This document shows, piece after piece, positions 26,639-35,658 of a DNA stretch of 64,000 nt. The position numbers and the translations under genes are program-made. The notes under the pieces were generated by a model. It worked only from the letters and a program-made list of their open reading frames with translations, searched no databases and had not been told where the DNA came from. This DNA is from Clostridium transplantifaecale (GTDB taxonomy: Bacteria > Bacillota > Clostridia > Lachnospirales > Lachnospiraceae), in contig NZ_UYZY01000004.1 in NCBI RefSeq assembly GCF_900626075.1, forward strand, positions 124,001-188,000. The letters run 5' to 3'. Position 1 is the stretch's first letter, and each line of letters opens with the position of its first letter.

Positions 26639-27832
26639 TTAACTTATAAATTCATATCCGATCAATGTATAAGTTTTTATCGCAGTAACAAATTCCTCAA
26701 TCAGCACATACTCATCCGGCCTGTGTGCCTGCAGGATGCTACCCGGGCCGTAGATAACTCCGGGGATTCCCTGGTTGGCGATCATTTCCACTTCGGCGTA
26801 AGCCCGGAACAGAATATCCTCCGGCTGTTTACCCGTGACAATCTCGTGACACCGGATTGCAGACTGCGCAGCCGGATGTTCCTTATCTGCTTTCCAGTAA
26901 TTAAAATATTGGTTGCAGGTCAGCTCGCTCTTTGCGTTGTATTTGGCACAGACACCGTCGAAAATGGTTCTGATCTCTTCGATTGCTTCCTGCATATCTT
27001 CGCCGGGAAATACCTGGCGGTCAAAATGCATTTCACAGTAATCCGGGACAAGAAGTACATCCACACCGCCCTGGATAGAGCCGACATTCAGGCTGGGATT
27101 TACGGGAAAACCGAGAATAGCGCCTTTCTTTTTCAGCTTTTCATTTAACGCATTCAGTTCGGTTGCAAAGTCGGCCATTGGTATGATCGCGTTGATTCCA
27201 TTTTCGGCCATACCGCAATGAGAAGCCTTTCCGTAAGTTCTGGCCGTAAATTCTGCGGCACCCTGAAGACTGGTGGCAATGCATACGGAGGTGGGCTCGC
27301 TGATGTAGGCTCGGGTACATTTTTTTAATTTTCCGGCATCGATTAGGGCCTGTGTACCCTTGAAAAATACCTCCTCATCAATGACAGCCGTAAATAAGAT
27401 ACTTTTTTTAGGAGTGATTCTGCTTTTGACAATAGCTTCCAGTGCAAATATCATTGCGGCCAGTCCTGACTTCATGTCGCAGGAGCCTCTTCCGTAGAGT
27501 TTTCCGTCTTCGATCTGGCCGCCGAGGGGAAGCTTTGTCCATAACTCAGGATTGCCGATTTTTACAGTATCCATATGGCCGTTGAAAAGCAGCTGCTCGT
27601 CGTTTTCTCCCGGCAGCAGGCCGAGCACGTTGAAACGTCCTTTTTCCACTTCCTGAATTTCAGTTACCAGCCCGATTTCATCCAGCTTTTCTTTGATAAT
27701 CTGGGCAACGGACATCTCGTTTCCCGGAGGGTTCTGGCTGTCGGTCTGAACTATTTTCTGTAAAAATTGAATGGCTCCTTCCACATCAACCTGTTCAAGA
27801 AGCTGTTTTTCCCGTTCTGTAGCTTGGCACAT
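26639..27832 (-). CDS. M20-family metallo-amidohydrolase (ArgE/DapE/CPG2-like)
   Basis: 397 residues from the ATG at 27832 (AAAGGAG 9 bases upstream); the frame extends 28 codons further without homology or a ribosome site. Metal-site features: LLFNGHMDTV, GRGSCDMKSGLAAMIFALE, VIDEEVFFKGTQALID and HCGMAENGINAIIPMADF from the lid domain. Two zinc ions hydrolyse an amide, ester or peptide bond of an acylated amino acid or similar. Placed between hisD-like and symporter genes, it likely works on the imported compound. Specificity cannot be read off. Confidence 0.88.
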   Translation of the reverse strand: MCQATEREKQLLEQVDVEGAIQFLQKIVQTDSQNPPGNEMSVAQIIKEKLDEIGLVTEIQEVEKGRFNVLGLLPGENDEQLLFNGHMDTVKIGNPELWTKLPLGGQIEDGKLYGRGSCDMKSGLAAMIFALEAIVKSRITPKKSILFTAVIDEEVFFKGTQALIDAGKLKKCTRAYISEPTSVCIATSLQGAAEFTARTYGKASHCGMAENGINAIIPMADFATELNALNEKLKKKGAILGFPVNPSLNVGSIQGGVDVLLVPDYCEMHFDRQVFPGEDMQEAIEEIRTIFDGVCAKYNAKSELTCNQYFNYWKADKEHPAAQSAIRCHEIVTGKQPEDILFRAYAEVEMIANQGIPGVIYGPGSILQAHRPDEYVLIEEFVTAIKTYTLIGYEFIS

Positions 27833-27902
27833 CTGAAAATCTCCTTTCTTTGACAATAGGTAACAATACAGTTCTTGATATATGATGATTCTGTACGCAA
27901 TG

Positions 27903-27953
27903 GATAACGCTCCCATCTTTAATAGATAACGCTCCCATCCTCATTGGTAACGC
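27903..27953. repeat. Three short direct repeats (about 22-bp period) between hisD-like and M20 genes
   Basis: GATAACGCTCCCATC occurs at 27903-27917 and again at 27925-27939, with a third degenerate copy (GGTAACGCCCCC) from 27946. The spacing of 22 and 21 bp is about two helical turns, as for tandem protein-binding sites. It may equally be a simple expansion. The rest of the 27833-27991 gap shows no gene. Confidence 0.55.
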
Positions 27954-27991
27954 CCCCGTTTCCAGTCGTATCTGTAACTACGTTTTCCACT

Positions 27992-29263
27992 TTAGTCCAG
28001 CAGCTCTTTTCTCACCTCCGCAGCCCGCGCATGTCCGATCAGCCCCTCACCCCTGGCCATCCGCGATACCAACGGTGCGGTTTCTTTCATAGCAGCCCTG
28101 TCATAACGCTGATAAGTACAGGTTTTCAGAAAAGTCCCGACCCAGACGCCTCCGGTATAGCGGGATGCGCGGACGGTGGGCAGTGTATGGTTCGTGCCGG
28201 ATGCGTAGTCTCCGAAGACTTCCCCGGTTTCCTGGCCGATGAAGAGAGAACCGAAGTTGTGGAGCTGTTCCAGAACCGCGTCGGGATTATCCCAAATGAC
28301 CTCCAGATGTTCCGGGGCGTATTCGTTTGCCAGGGAAACGGCTTCGGTGAGGTTATCGGCAAGCACGACCTCACCGTAGGATTCCCAGGAGGCACGGGCA
28401 ATCCGGGCTGTTTCAAGGGTTTCAAGTTCTGCCTCAACGGCCCGGATGACTTCGAGGCCAAGTTCCCTGTCGGTCGTGACAAGGATACCTTTTGCCAGCT
28501 TGTCGTGCTCCGACTGAGCCAGAAGATCGGCAGCTAAGATGGCGGGATTGGCACTCTTGTCAGCAATTACCAGGACTTCGCTGGGCCCTGCGATGAAGTC
28601 GATTCCAATCTGGCCGTAACACTGGCGTTTCGCTTCTGCCACATATTGATTTCCAGGTCCTACAATAATGTCAACAGGGGAAATCTGCCGTGTGCCATAT
28701 GAAAATGCGGCAATGCTGTGCGCTCCGCCCATGACATAAATCTCATCCGCACCGGCGATATCCATGGCAGCCAGGGTCAGCGGGTTTATGCATCCGGTTC
28801 CTTTGACGGCAGGCGCACAGGCCGTTACCCGCCCCACGCCGGCTGTTTTTGCCGGAATAATCAGCATCAGGGCGGAGGAATAAAGCGGGTAGCCGCCTCC
28901 GGGAACATAGCAGCAGCATGAGGTTACCGGAATGATTCTGTGCCCCAGAACAGCGCCCGGGATAGTGGAAAAATTATCTAACGGCTTGAGACATTCTTTC
29001 TGAGCCTGGGCAAATGCTTTGATATGTGCGGCTGCTTCCCGCATGTCATGCAGGCTCTGTGGCGGTACGGCGTCATAGGCGGCTTTTATTTCCTCAGGAC
29101 TCACGCGGAAATTTTGTCTTGTATTGCCGTCAAAACGCGTATTGTATTCAAGAATGGCAGAATCACCGTTTTCACGTACATTACGGATAATTTCCGCAAC
29201 ATTTTCCGTCAGTGACTGACTTTCCTGCGCTGAACGTTCGATTGATTTTTTCAGGTATTCCAT
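27992..29263 (-). CDS. Histidinol-dehydrogenase family enzyme (HisD homologue) in a catabolic setting
   Basis: 423 residues. All HisD active-site positions are kept: zinc ligands Gln250 and His253 (in LLAQSEHDK), Asp352 (GDYASGTNH) and His411 (EGLIGHARA), with the acid/base pair Glu318-His319 (NEYAPEHLEV). HisD oxidises L-histidinol to histidine with two NAD+. There are no other his genes here; instead it heads a set with an M20 hydrolase and a GPH symporter, divergent from an unusual MerR protein. It may thus be a catabolic alcohol dehydrogenase of the same fold (HpsN, for sulfopropanediol, is a known example) rather than a biosynthetic enzyme. Confidence 0.85.
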   Translation of the reverse strand: MEYLKKSIERSAQESQSLTENVAEIIRNVRENGDSAILEYNTRFDGNTRQNFRVSPEEIKAAYDAVPPQSLHDMREAAAHIKAFAQAQKECLKPLDNFSTIPGAVLGHRIIPVTSCCCYVPGGGYPLYSSALMLIIPAKTAGVGRVTACAPAVKGTGCINPLTLAAMDIAGADEIYVMGGAHSIAAFSYGTRQISPVDIIVGPGNQYVAEAKRQCYGQIGIDFIAGPSEVLVIADKSANPAILAADLLAQSEHDKLAKGILVTTDRELGLEVIRAVEAELETLETARIARASWESYGEVVLADNLTEAVSLANEYAPEHLEVIWDNPDAVLEQLHNFGSLFIGQETGEVFGDYASGTNHTLPTVRASRYTGGVWVGTFLKTCTYQRYDRAAMKETAPLVSRMARGEGLIGHARAAEVRKELLD

Positions 29264-29553
29264 ATGATTAATCCTCCCTTAAGGTTTGTTTAGTAACTGA
29301 TACGGCCTTATGAACAGGCCTTATATTTTGTGAACAGGTCCTTTGTTGAGTAGCAATGAAAAGTTGGCGAAGCGCGCTTTTCGTTGTTTTATAAACAGGA
29401 AAAAAGCAATTATTTTTTCCGAAGACCTTGATAAGTTATTAATAGTATAAATTCAAGACCAAAGTTAATGTCAATACTGAAAATTCAGTCTTTTTATTAA
29501 AAACCTTGACTAGGGTCTAAATCCATGATAGCTTTGAAAAAAGGGGGAAGGAC
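29264..29553. promoter_or_regulatory. Divergent control region between hisD-like and MerR-fusion genes
   Basis: 290 bases without a gene. The part next to the MerR gene holds TTGACT (29505-29510) inside an imperfect dyad of the form TTGAC-TAGG-GTC-TAA, the type of -35-overlapping dyad MerR proteins use. No convincing -10 with 19-base spacing was found, so this is only a candidate. GGGGGAAGG before the ATG at 29554 is a strong ribosome site. Confidence 0.35.
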
Positions 29554-30789
29554 ATGAAGATAGGACAGGCAGCTAAGAAATTTTCGGTACCGGTAACCAG
29601 TATTTATTACTATATTAAACATGGTCTTTTAGTTCCGCCGGTTAACCGTGGACAATATATCTTTGATGAAAAAACACTGAGTGATCTGGAATGGCTTCTG
29701 GAGCTAAAAAAGATGGAATTTCCTCTTGAGGTAATTCACAGGCTGCTTTCTCTCAGACGGATTTCCGGCCTGGCACCCCAGGAAGACAGGGCGGAGGTGC
29801 TGAGGCTGTTTGCGGAGCAGGACACCGTGCTGGGCGAACGCATCGAAACTCTTGCACGGGCGCAGCAGGTGCTTCGTTCCTCAATGAGTACGTTCCGGGC
29901 AGGAGATGGGGAGGCGGTGAACACGGGCGTACCTCTTAAAATGCTAAGACTGCTGGTTTGTCCGGTATGCGGGGGAGAACTGCGCGCCCAGAATGCATCA
30001 ATGGACAGTAGGTATATTTTTGAGGCCGAGATGAGCTGCCGCTGCGGTTACAGCGCCAGGATACAGGATGGCATTTTGCTGACTCCGAACAGGAATACCA
30101 GTTTTTATGACAAACCTGATACGATACGGGAACTCTACCGCGATCTGCCGTCTGCCACTCTCAGCCTGTTTGAGCGTTCCTATAACTGGCTGGGGGAGAG
30201 TCTGACAAAGGTGGGGACTGCGGGCAAGGTACTGTGGGAAAGCTATGTCAACGCCTGGTTTTTTCTCCACAATCATATGGAACTTCTGAATGAGGGGACG
30301 GAACTGATTGTTACCGATAAATTCCCGGAAACATTGGCAGCTTATAAGGAGCTGATTGACAGGAGCGGCCGCGGCTATGATATTCTCTATATCGCAGATG
30401 CCGGGGTGGCGCCGCCTATTAAAAGAAAAAGCGTAGATATTACAGTCGATTTTTTTGCGACGAATGAACATAATTTTTATCATGACGATTTTTGGCCGGA
30501 TTATATGTATTCGTATTTAAAAGACGGCGGCCGCGCGGCCGGAGTGTATTTCTATTTTGACGGGGGAGAGCGTTCACGGAGAAATTTATTGAGAAGTTAT
30601 CCCGAGTCAAGCTCTAATAATTTTAACCGCAGCTTTTTCCAGAAAGGGATTTGCTCAAATTATCAGTTGTTATCACAGTTTGACTGTGGTTACTCCACTG
30701 ACTCGGGAGCCAATCTGGGACTGGGATTTCATGAAAAAGGGGATAAGCTGCATTTGCTGGCGTATGAGGCGGTAAAGAATAAAAAATAG
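29554..30789 (+). CDS. MerR-type regulator fused to Trm112-like zinc ribbon and degenerate methyltransferase domain
   Basis: 411 residues. Residues 1-70 are a MerR winged-helix DNA-binding domain (KIGQAAKKFSVPVTSIYYYIKHGLL), followed by a dimer helix to about 115. Residues 133-168 form a zinc ribbon (Cys136, Cys139, Cys152, Cys154, then an IQDGILL tail as in Trm112 and methyltransferase N-domains). Residues 170-405 look like a class I methyltransferase (VTDKFPETLAAYKELID, ADAGVAPPIKRKSVDITVDFFATNEHN). The glycine-rich SAM motif I is lost (GKVLWESYVNAW), so it may sense a ligand rather than methylate. It probably controls the divergent hisD-like operon. Confidence 0.75.
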   Translation: MKIGQAAKKFSVPVTSIYYYIKHGLLVPPVNRGQYIFDEKTLSDLEWLLELKKMEFPLEVIHRLLSLRRISGLAPQEDRAEVLRLFAEQDTVLGERIETLARAQQVLRSSMSTFRAGDGEAVNTGVPLKMLRLLVCPVCGGELRAQNASMDSRYIFEAEMSCRCGYSARIQDGILLTPNRNTSFYDKPDTIRELYRDLPSATLSLFERSYNWLGESLTKVGTAGKVLWESYVNAWFFLHNHMELLNEGTELIVTDKFPETLAAYKELIDRSGRGYDILYIADAGVAPPIKRKSVDITVDFFATNEHNFYHDDFWPDYMYSYLKDGGRAAGVYFYFDGGERSRRNLLRSYPESSSNNFNRSFFQKGICSNYQLLSQFDCGYSTDSGANLGLGFHEKGDKLHLLAYEAVKNKK

Positions 30790-30961
30790 TATTGTTTCGC
30801 GGGATATTTGGGGCCAATTCAGTCTGCGTAGCCCACTACACCTTCTTCATTGGACCCAAATCTTCCACAAAGTGTGACACACAGCTGACGGAAAGCAATT
30901 TTCAAACACGCTCTAGAGCAGCGGCATTTTATTGCCTTATTATCAATTTGTAAATCACAAA

Positions 30962-31528
30962 TTACTCAATGTCATTTTCTAATTTCTTAATAACGGTTGC
31001 CGGAACACCTGCCACAACGCAATTATCCGGCACATCTTTTGTTATAACAGCTCCGGCGGCCACGATCACATTGTTTCCGATGGTGACGCCGGGAAGAATT
31101 GTACAGTTGCCGCCAATCCATACATCATTCCCAATCCTTATCGGCTTGCCATACGCTTTCTTTTCCCGTCTGTGCTTTGGAGAAAGGGGGTGTCCGACGG
31201 TTGTAATTAAAGTGTTCGGCCCAATCATGCAATAGTCGCCAATATGTACAGGAGCAATATCTAAAATTGTAACGTTGTAATTCGTTAAGAAATCCTCGCC
31301 AACATGAATGTTTTTGCCGCTATCACAATTAAAATCAGGTTGAATGTATACATTCTCCCCGGTGGAACCGAATAGCTCTTTAATGGCCGTAAGCTGGGCA
31401 GCATAGTTAGACGGGTCAATAGAATTGAATATGGCACACCGTTTTAAGGCCGTTTCTTTGCGTTCTACTACACCAGCGTCAAAAAAGCAGTATTCCAGCC
31501 CCGCGTCTAATTTTTCAAGTTCTGTCAT
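30962..31528 (-). CDS. Sugar O-acetyltransferase (Maa/LacA/NodL, hexapeptide-repeat)
   Basis: 188 residues with a left-handed beta-helix signature: YIQPDFNCDSGKNIHVGEDFLTNYNVTILD, IGPNTLITTVGHPLSPKHRREKKAYGKPIRIGNDVWIGGNCTILPGVTIGNNVIVAAGAVITKDVPDNCVVAGVPATVIK. The catalytic His is in TVGHPL. It moves acetyl from acetyl-CoA to a sugar hydroxyl; the usual role is export or detoxification of non-metabolised sugars. It follows the MATE gene by 12 bases, so they are co-transcribed. Confidence 0.92.
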   Translation of the reverse strand: MTELEKLDAGLEYCFFDAGVVERKETALKRCAIFNSIDPSNYAAQLTAIKELFGSTGENVYIQPDFNCDSGKNIHVGEDFLTNYNVTILDIAPVHIGDYCMIGPNTLITTVGHPLSPKHRREKKAYGKPIRIGNDVWIGGNCTILPGVTIGNNVIVAAGAVITKDVPDNCVVAGVPATVIKKLENDIE

Positions 31529-31540
31529 TTCTTCACCTCA

Positions 31541-32899
31541 TTATCTTGTAATGTTTTTTAGCCAGCCATATTTTCGATAATGGACAATAGCGGCGGGCAG
31601 TTTAACAACTTCGTCCAAATTTATAATCAGGAACACAGCTACAACGGGCAGGTCGAGAGCAAAGGCGGCAATGAAACCGGCTGGAACAGCGAAAACCCAC
31701 ATCGTGATTGTGTCACATATCAGACCGAATTTTGAATCGCCGCCAGCCGGGAAAATTCCAGCTATAGCAGTCATGTTGATGGATTTAGCAACCATGTAAC
31801 AGGCACAGAAAATCAACATCCATTTCAAATATTCAGCAGCTTGTGAGCTTAACGTTGTTACATTCAAAATCCAAGGTGACAGTACCATCAAGAATAATCC
31901 AGATACCACGCCGCTGAGAATAGCCATCTTCCAGAGGAAGCCCCCATATTTTTTTGCCCGCTTCAAATCGCCCATTCCTAATTCATTACCAACAACAATG
32001 CCACCGCCATTTGCTAGGCCAGTGCAAAAACTAACAATCAAATTTTTAACAATATTTGCAATCGAATTAGCAGCTACGGCGTCGCTGCCTAAATGCCCCA
32101 TGATGACAGAATACATAGTAAAGCCGCAGCCCCATACCAGATAATCTCCCAACATAGGCATGGTGTATTTCCAATAGTCCCGAATCAATGGCTTGTCCGC
32201 CCTAAAGCAATATTTCATGCGTAGCCGGACACGATTTTCTCGTAAAGATTCCATGTAAGCCCAAGCCATTTCAATCAACTTTGATATAGAGGTAGCGAGT
32301 GCTGCTCCCGCGATGCCAATTTTGGGGAAAAATAAAAGTCCAAAAATAAGTGCGGCATTTAAGAAAATATTGAAAACAACCGCGTTTGATCCTATTACCA
32401 TGCTTTTCATGGCATACCCTGTATTCTTCAAAATGCAAAGATAAATTTGTGATATGCCAGTAAACAGATATGAGACTGATACAATTCGGAGGTAAATTAA
32501 ACCCCCGGATATGAGTTGCGGTTCGCTAGTGAAAATTTTCATTAAGCTGTTCGGTATAAAAAGGGAAGCAGCAAAGAAAACAGTAGATACAAGGAAAGAA
32601 ATTTTTGTGACGTAAGCAAAAATCTTTTCAATAGAAACTACGTCGCCCTTTCCGTAATACTGCGCTGCCAGTATGCTCGTTCCCATTGTCAACCCGCCCA
32701 TGAAAAGATTGAATACAAACGTGATCTGTCCGGCTAACGATACTGCCGATAGCGAATCCTGATTTACGAAACCGAGCATGAGAGCGTCGGAAGCGCTAAC
32801 CGCCGCTAACATGAACTGCTGGAACGCAATCGGTAATACAAGAGAAAACAGCTTTTTGAAAAAAACCGTATTCTCACCACCTAACATTTCAGATCTCAT
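31541..32899 (-). CDS. MATE-family multidrug efflux transporter
   Basis: 452 residues from the ATG at 32899 (GGAGGTC 7 bases upstream); the longer frame to 32977 lacks a ribosome site. Twelve hydrophobic helices in two similar halves. Family patterns: LVLPIAFQQFMLAAVSASDALMLGFV, MGTSILAAQYYGKGD and a central LIEMAWAYMESLRE linker. A Na+- or H+-driven drug/metabolite exporter. It is divergent from the AraC regulator at 33058, which probably controls it together with the acetyltransferase. Confidence 0.9.
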   Translation of the reverse strand: MRSEMLGGENTVFFKKLFSLVLPIAFQQFMLAAVSASDALMLGFVNQDSLSAVSLAGQITFVFNLFMGGLTMGTSILAAQYYGKGDVVSIEKIFAYVTKISFLVSTVFFAASLFIPNSLMKIFTSEPQLISGGLIYLRIVSVSYLFTGISQIYLCILKNTGYAMKSMVIGSNAVVFNIFLNAALIFGLLFFPKIGIAGAALATSISKLIEMAWAYMESLRENRVRLRMKYCFRADKPLIRDYWKYTMPMLGDYLVWGCGFTMYSVIMGHLGSDAVAANSIANIVKNLIVSFCTGLANGGGIVVGNELGMGDLKRAKKYGGFLWKMAILSGVVSGLFLMVLSPWILNVTTLSSQAAEYLKWMLIFCACYMVAKSINMTAIAGIFPAGGDSKFGLICDTITMWVFAVPAGFIAAFALDLPVVAVFLIINLDEVVKLPAAIVHYRKYGWLKNITR

Positions 32900-33057
32900 A
32901 GAATGACCTCCTGCCTTTTTATTGCAATCTCTAGTATAGAAGAAAACGCCAAAAGAAGCAGCACTAAATCTTAACATATACTATGGCATTTTCTCATGTG
33001 GCGTGGTATAACTATTAAGGCAGAAATAATCTTATCCGGAAGTAAAGGAGGGGTAAT

Positions 33058-34029
33058 TTGGGACAGGAAATTCTATGTTCGGCAGTTGAAAAACTGCGGG
33101 AAGAATTTATGACATTAGACTGGACATACCACAATTTTTTGGTTGGAAGTTGTGAGGAAAGAATGTTCTGTTGGCCCGGAGTGCCAGAGGACGAAATTAT
33201 GATTGTTGTTCATCAAAGCGGCGGGCGGCAGGAGCTATTTCACCGACATGATTATTTTTATTTTAATTACACGTATCAAGGGGAATATGATTCTACCAGT
33301 TTCAAATATGATAACCATATTACCATTCACGAAGGAGAGTTATATGCTGGACAGCCATTTGCCGGTCATGCGCTTTGTGTCCATGATGACAAGGAAACGA
33401 CAATAATAGGCGTACTAATACAGAAAGAAACTTTCTTCCGGGCCTTTTTACCAATGCTTTCCGCCAATACAAAACTTTTCCGTTTTTTACTTGACCCGGC
33501 TACCAATCAATTTTCCGACGAGTTTATCCACTTTAAGATTGAGGACGATTGCAATATACGGGCGTTGCTTGAAATGATGGTGGTAGAATATGCAAATAGA
33601 CAGGAGGATACGCAAACGGTATTGAAGTCTCTCGTATTGGCATTTCTCATACAAATTGCGCGTCAATATGTCCATGCAAATAAGGAACCATCAAGCGAAG
33701 GTCTTTCAGAAAAAATTGTCCAATATATAGGTGAACATTTTGATACCGTGACGCTTAAAGATATTGCAAAGCATTTTTCTTATCACCCGAACTATGTTTC
33801 AACCTTGTTGCACCGGGAAATTGGAAAATCATTTTCGGAAATCCTGCTGGAACAGCGTATGGAAAGATCGGTGATACTCCTAAAAGGCACAGGTTTACCA
33901 ATCGAAGAAATCGCTTTAATGATAGGTTACAGTAATAGCAGTAACTTCTATAAAGCCTTTCGGGAATACTATCATGTTTCACCAAGAGAATATGTAAGAA
34001 AAAATGAATTATACAATGGAAATGGGTGA
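33058..34029 (+). CDS. AraC-family transcriptional regulator
   Basis: 323 residues. TTG start at 33058, chosen because AAAGGAGGGG stands about 5 bases before it and no ATG follows near. The N-terminal ~150 residues form a cupin-like sensor (ELFHRHDYFYFNYTYQGEY; ITIHEGELYAGQPFAGHALCV). The C-terminal 100 residues carry two helix-turn-helix units (VTLKDIAKHFSYHPNYVSTLLHREIGKSFSEILLEQRM; IEEIALMIGYSNSSNFYKAFREYYHVSPREY). Divergent from the MATE/acetyltransferase pair, the probable target. Ligand unknown. Confidence 0.9.
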   Translation: MGQEILCSAVEKLREEFMTLDWTYHNFLVGSCEERMFCWPGVPEDEIMIVVHQSGGRQELFHRHDYFYFNYTYQGEYDSTSFKYDNHITIHEGELYAGQPFAGHALCVHDDKETTIIGVLIQKETFFRAFLPMLSANTKLFRFLLDPATNQFSDEFIHFKIEDDCNIRALLEMMVVEYANRQEDTQTVLKSLVLAFLIQIARQYVHANKEPSSEGLSEKIVQYIGEHFDTVTLKDIAKHFSYHPNYVSTLLHREIGKSFSEILLEQRMERSVILLKGTGLPIEEIALMIGYSNSSNFYKAFREYYHVSPREYVRKNELYNGNG

Positions 34030-34035
34030 TGTGCT

Positions 34036-34167
34036 ATGCCAAAAGAGCGAGAAAAAGAGAGCTTTATCAGTTTGGGAAGCGATATTAAGGCGGCCCGGCA
34101 AGCTCTGAATCCGAAGATATGCAAGCAGACCGTGGAACGATACTTTTCCCGGAGCGAACCGCTATGA
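34036..34167 (+). pseudogene. XRE-type regulator with internal deletion (integrative-element type)
   Basis: A 43-codon frame directly after the AraC gene. Its first part (SFISLGSDIKAARQALN) resembles the start, and its last part (KICKQTVERYFSRSEPL) the end, of small XRE regulators found in Tn916-like integrative elements. The middle ~40 residues holding the recognition helix are missing, an in-frame deletion. It cannot bind DNA as such a protein does, so it is read as a remnant. The following 34168-34375 shows no clear gene. Confidence 0.5.
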
Positions 34168-34375
34168 AATACCGTCGCTGTACGGTTTATAGAAATCAAT
34201 TTGTGGTGCCCGACTGTGTGTAAAAGTCCAGTAAGAAGATATTATCAATAAAAATAGTAAATATTCGGTGGCTATAGAATACTTCTTCCGGCCGGAAAGG
34301 CCTATGAAATCAGAATTTCTGCTATGTTAAGTAAATAAGGCGTATATAGGAGCATAGATTTAAAAGGAGAAAGGT

Positions 34376-35476
34376 ATGGCAGCATTATTTAAGGATAGAT
34401 TTAATTATGAATCACTACATAAACTCGCTGTAGAAATTCATTCGGTTTATAAAGAGTTTGCAATAGATGATTTTTTGAAATCCACTTTGGATGAAACGTG
34501 GGATTGTTTAGAATTTAAACAGCGGGTTATGCAAATCGGTGTGAATTTAGGAAAATACCTGCCGGCAGATTATAAAACAGCGATTCATATGATTGATCAG
34601 GTAATAATGAATTATAATACCTGCCTGGACGGTTTTGTCATTTTTTTTCCGGCTTTTGTTGAGCTTTTTGGGCGGGATAAAGAGAATTGGGATGTCTCCA
34701 TGGCTGCTTTAGAAAGGTATACTCCTTACGCAACTGCCGAATTTGCGGTAAGATCATTTATAATTGACGATGAAAAACGTATGATGGAGCAGATGGCTGC
34801 CTGGGCAAAGCATGATAATGAGCATATCCGCCGGCTTGCCAGTGAAGGCTGCCGCCCCAGACTGCCATGGGGACAAGCCTTGGCCAGCTTCCAAAAAGAC
34901 CCATCTCCAGTTCTGAGTATTTTAGAGCAGCTAAAGGCCGACCCATCGCCATATGTTCGTAAAAGCGTAGCCAACAACCTGAACGATATTTCCAAAACAC
35001 ATCCCGATTTAGTGGTGAAAATAGCTAAAAGCTGGTATGGCAAAGACAAGAATACAGACTGGATTGTAAAGCATGGGTGCAGGACACTTCTAAAAAAGGG
35101 CAACTCGGATGTGCTTGGTCTTTTTGGATTTGTAGATGCTGAGTGTTTAAAAGTAGATGACTTCTTACTGGGATCTACATCTGTACTTATTGGGGAGAAT
35201 TTGACATTTTCTTTTAAGATAGAAGCTCCAAAAGAAACAAAGGTACGGCTGGAATACGGTATTGATTATATGAAAGCAAACGGCAGGCGGAACCGTAAAA
35301 TATTCCAAATATCCGAGATCACTTTTAAGGAAAACGGTAAGAAAGTTTACACAAAATCTCATTCTTTTGCAGATGTAAGTACAAGGAAACATTACCCCGG
35401 CATCCATTCAATAACACTGATTGTGAACGGATGTGAGCGGAGCACGCTGAATTTTGAGGTATTGGCTGCTAAATAG
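34376..35476 (+). CDS. alkC: AlkC-type DNA alkylation-repair glycosylase with C-terminal Ig-like domain
   Basis: 366 residues, GGAGAAAGG upstream. The first ~245 residues are HEAT-like repeats of the AlkC/AlkD superfamily, with the AlkC hallmark ASEGCRPRLPW near residue 160 and DPSPYVRKSVANNLNDISKTHPDLV. The last ~100 residues (LTFSFKIEAPKETKVRLEYGIDYMK; HYPGIHSITLIVNGCERSTLNFEVLA) form a beta-sandwich like the Ig-like domain known in longer AlkC enzymes. It excises 3-methyladenine-type lesions without base flipping. Stand-alone gene; no SOS-type box recognised. Confidence 0.85.
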   Translation: MAALFKDRFNYESLHKLAVEIHSVYKEFAIDDFLKSTLDETWDCLEFKQRVMQIGVNLGKYLPADYKTAIHMIDQVIMNYNTCLDGFVIFFPAFVELFGRDKENWDVSMAALERYTPYATAEFAVRSFIIDDEKRMMEQMAAWAKHDNEHIRRLASEGCRPRLPWGQALASFQKDPSPVLSILEQLKADPSPYVRKSVANNLNDISKTHPDLVVKIAKSWYGKDKNTDWIVKHGCRTLLKKGNSDVLGLFGFVDAECLKVDDFLLGSTSVLIGENLTFSFKIEAPKETKVRLEYGIDYMKANGRRNRKIFQISEITFKENGKKVYTKSHSFADVSTRKHYPGIHSITLIVNGCERSTLNFEVLAAK

Positions 35477-35540
35477 GCTGTTCTTTATAGTGGCAGGCAG
35501 TGTTTCGATGGGATTGACATTCCTGCTGCACATGGAGACA

Positions 35541-35576
35541 GCCCCGGTATGAGATGCATACTTCTCACGCCGGGGC
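35541..35576. repeat. GC-rich hairpin downstream of alkC
   Basis: GCCCCGG (35541-35547) pairs with CCGGGGC (35570-35576) and TGAGA with TCTCA inside. It lies between convergent alkC and the small membrane-protein gene and may help end transcription, but no T-run follows on either strand. Confidence 0.5.
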
Positions 35577-35658
35577 GGGGCCTGCCGATGAAACCATTTG
35601 CCGCCTTATGATGCCCTATTTAGTGCTCCAATTCAACAAAGTCCCGGCAAGCGTCTTT

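Noticed and set aside
29360-29390. A -24/-12 promoter before the hisD-like gene
   Set aside because: A TGG and nearby GC pair exist, but the spacing between GG and GC is not ten bases and no sigma-54 activator gene adjoins.
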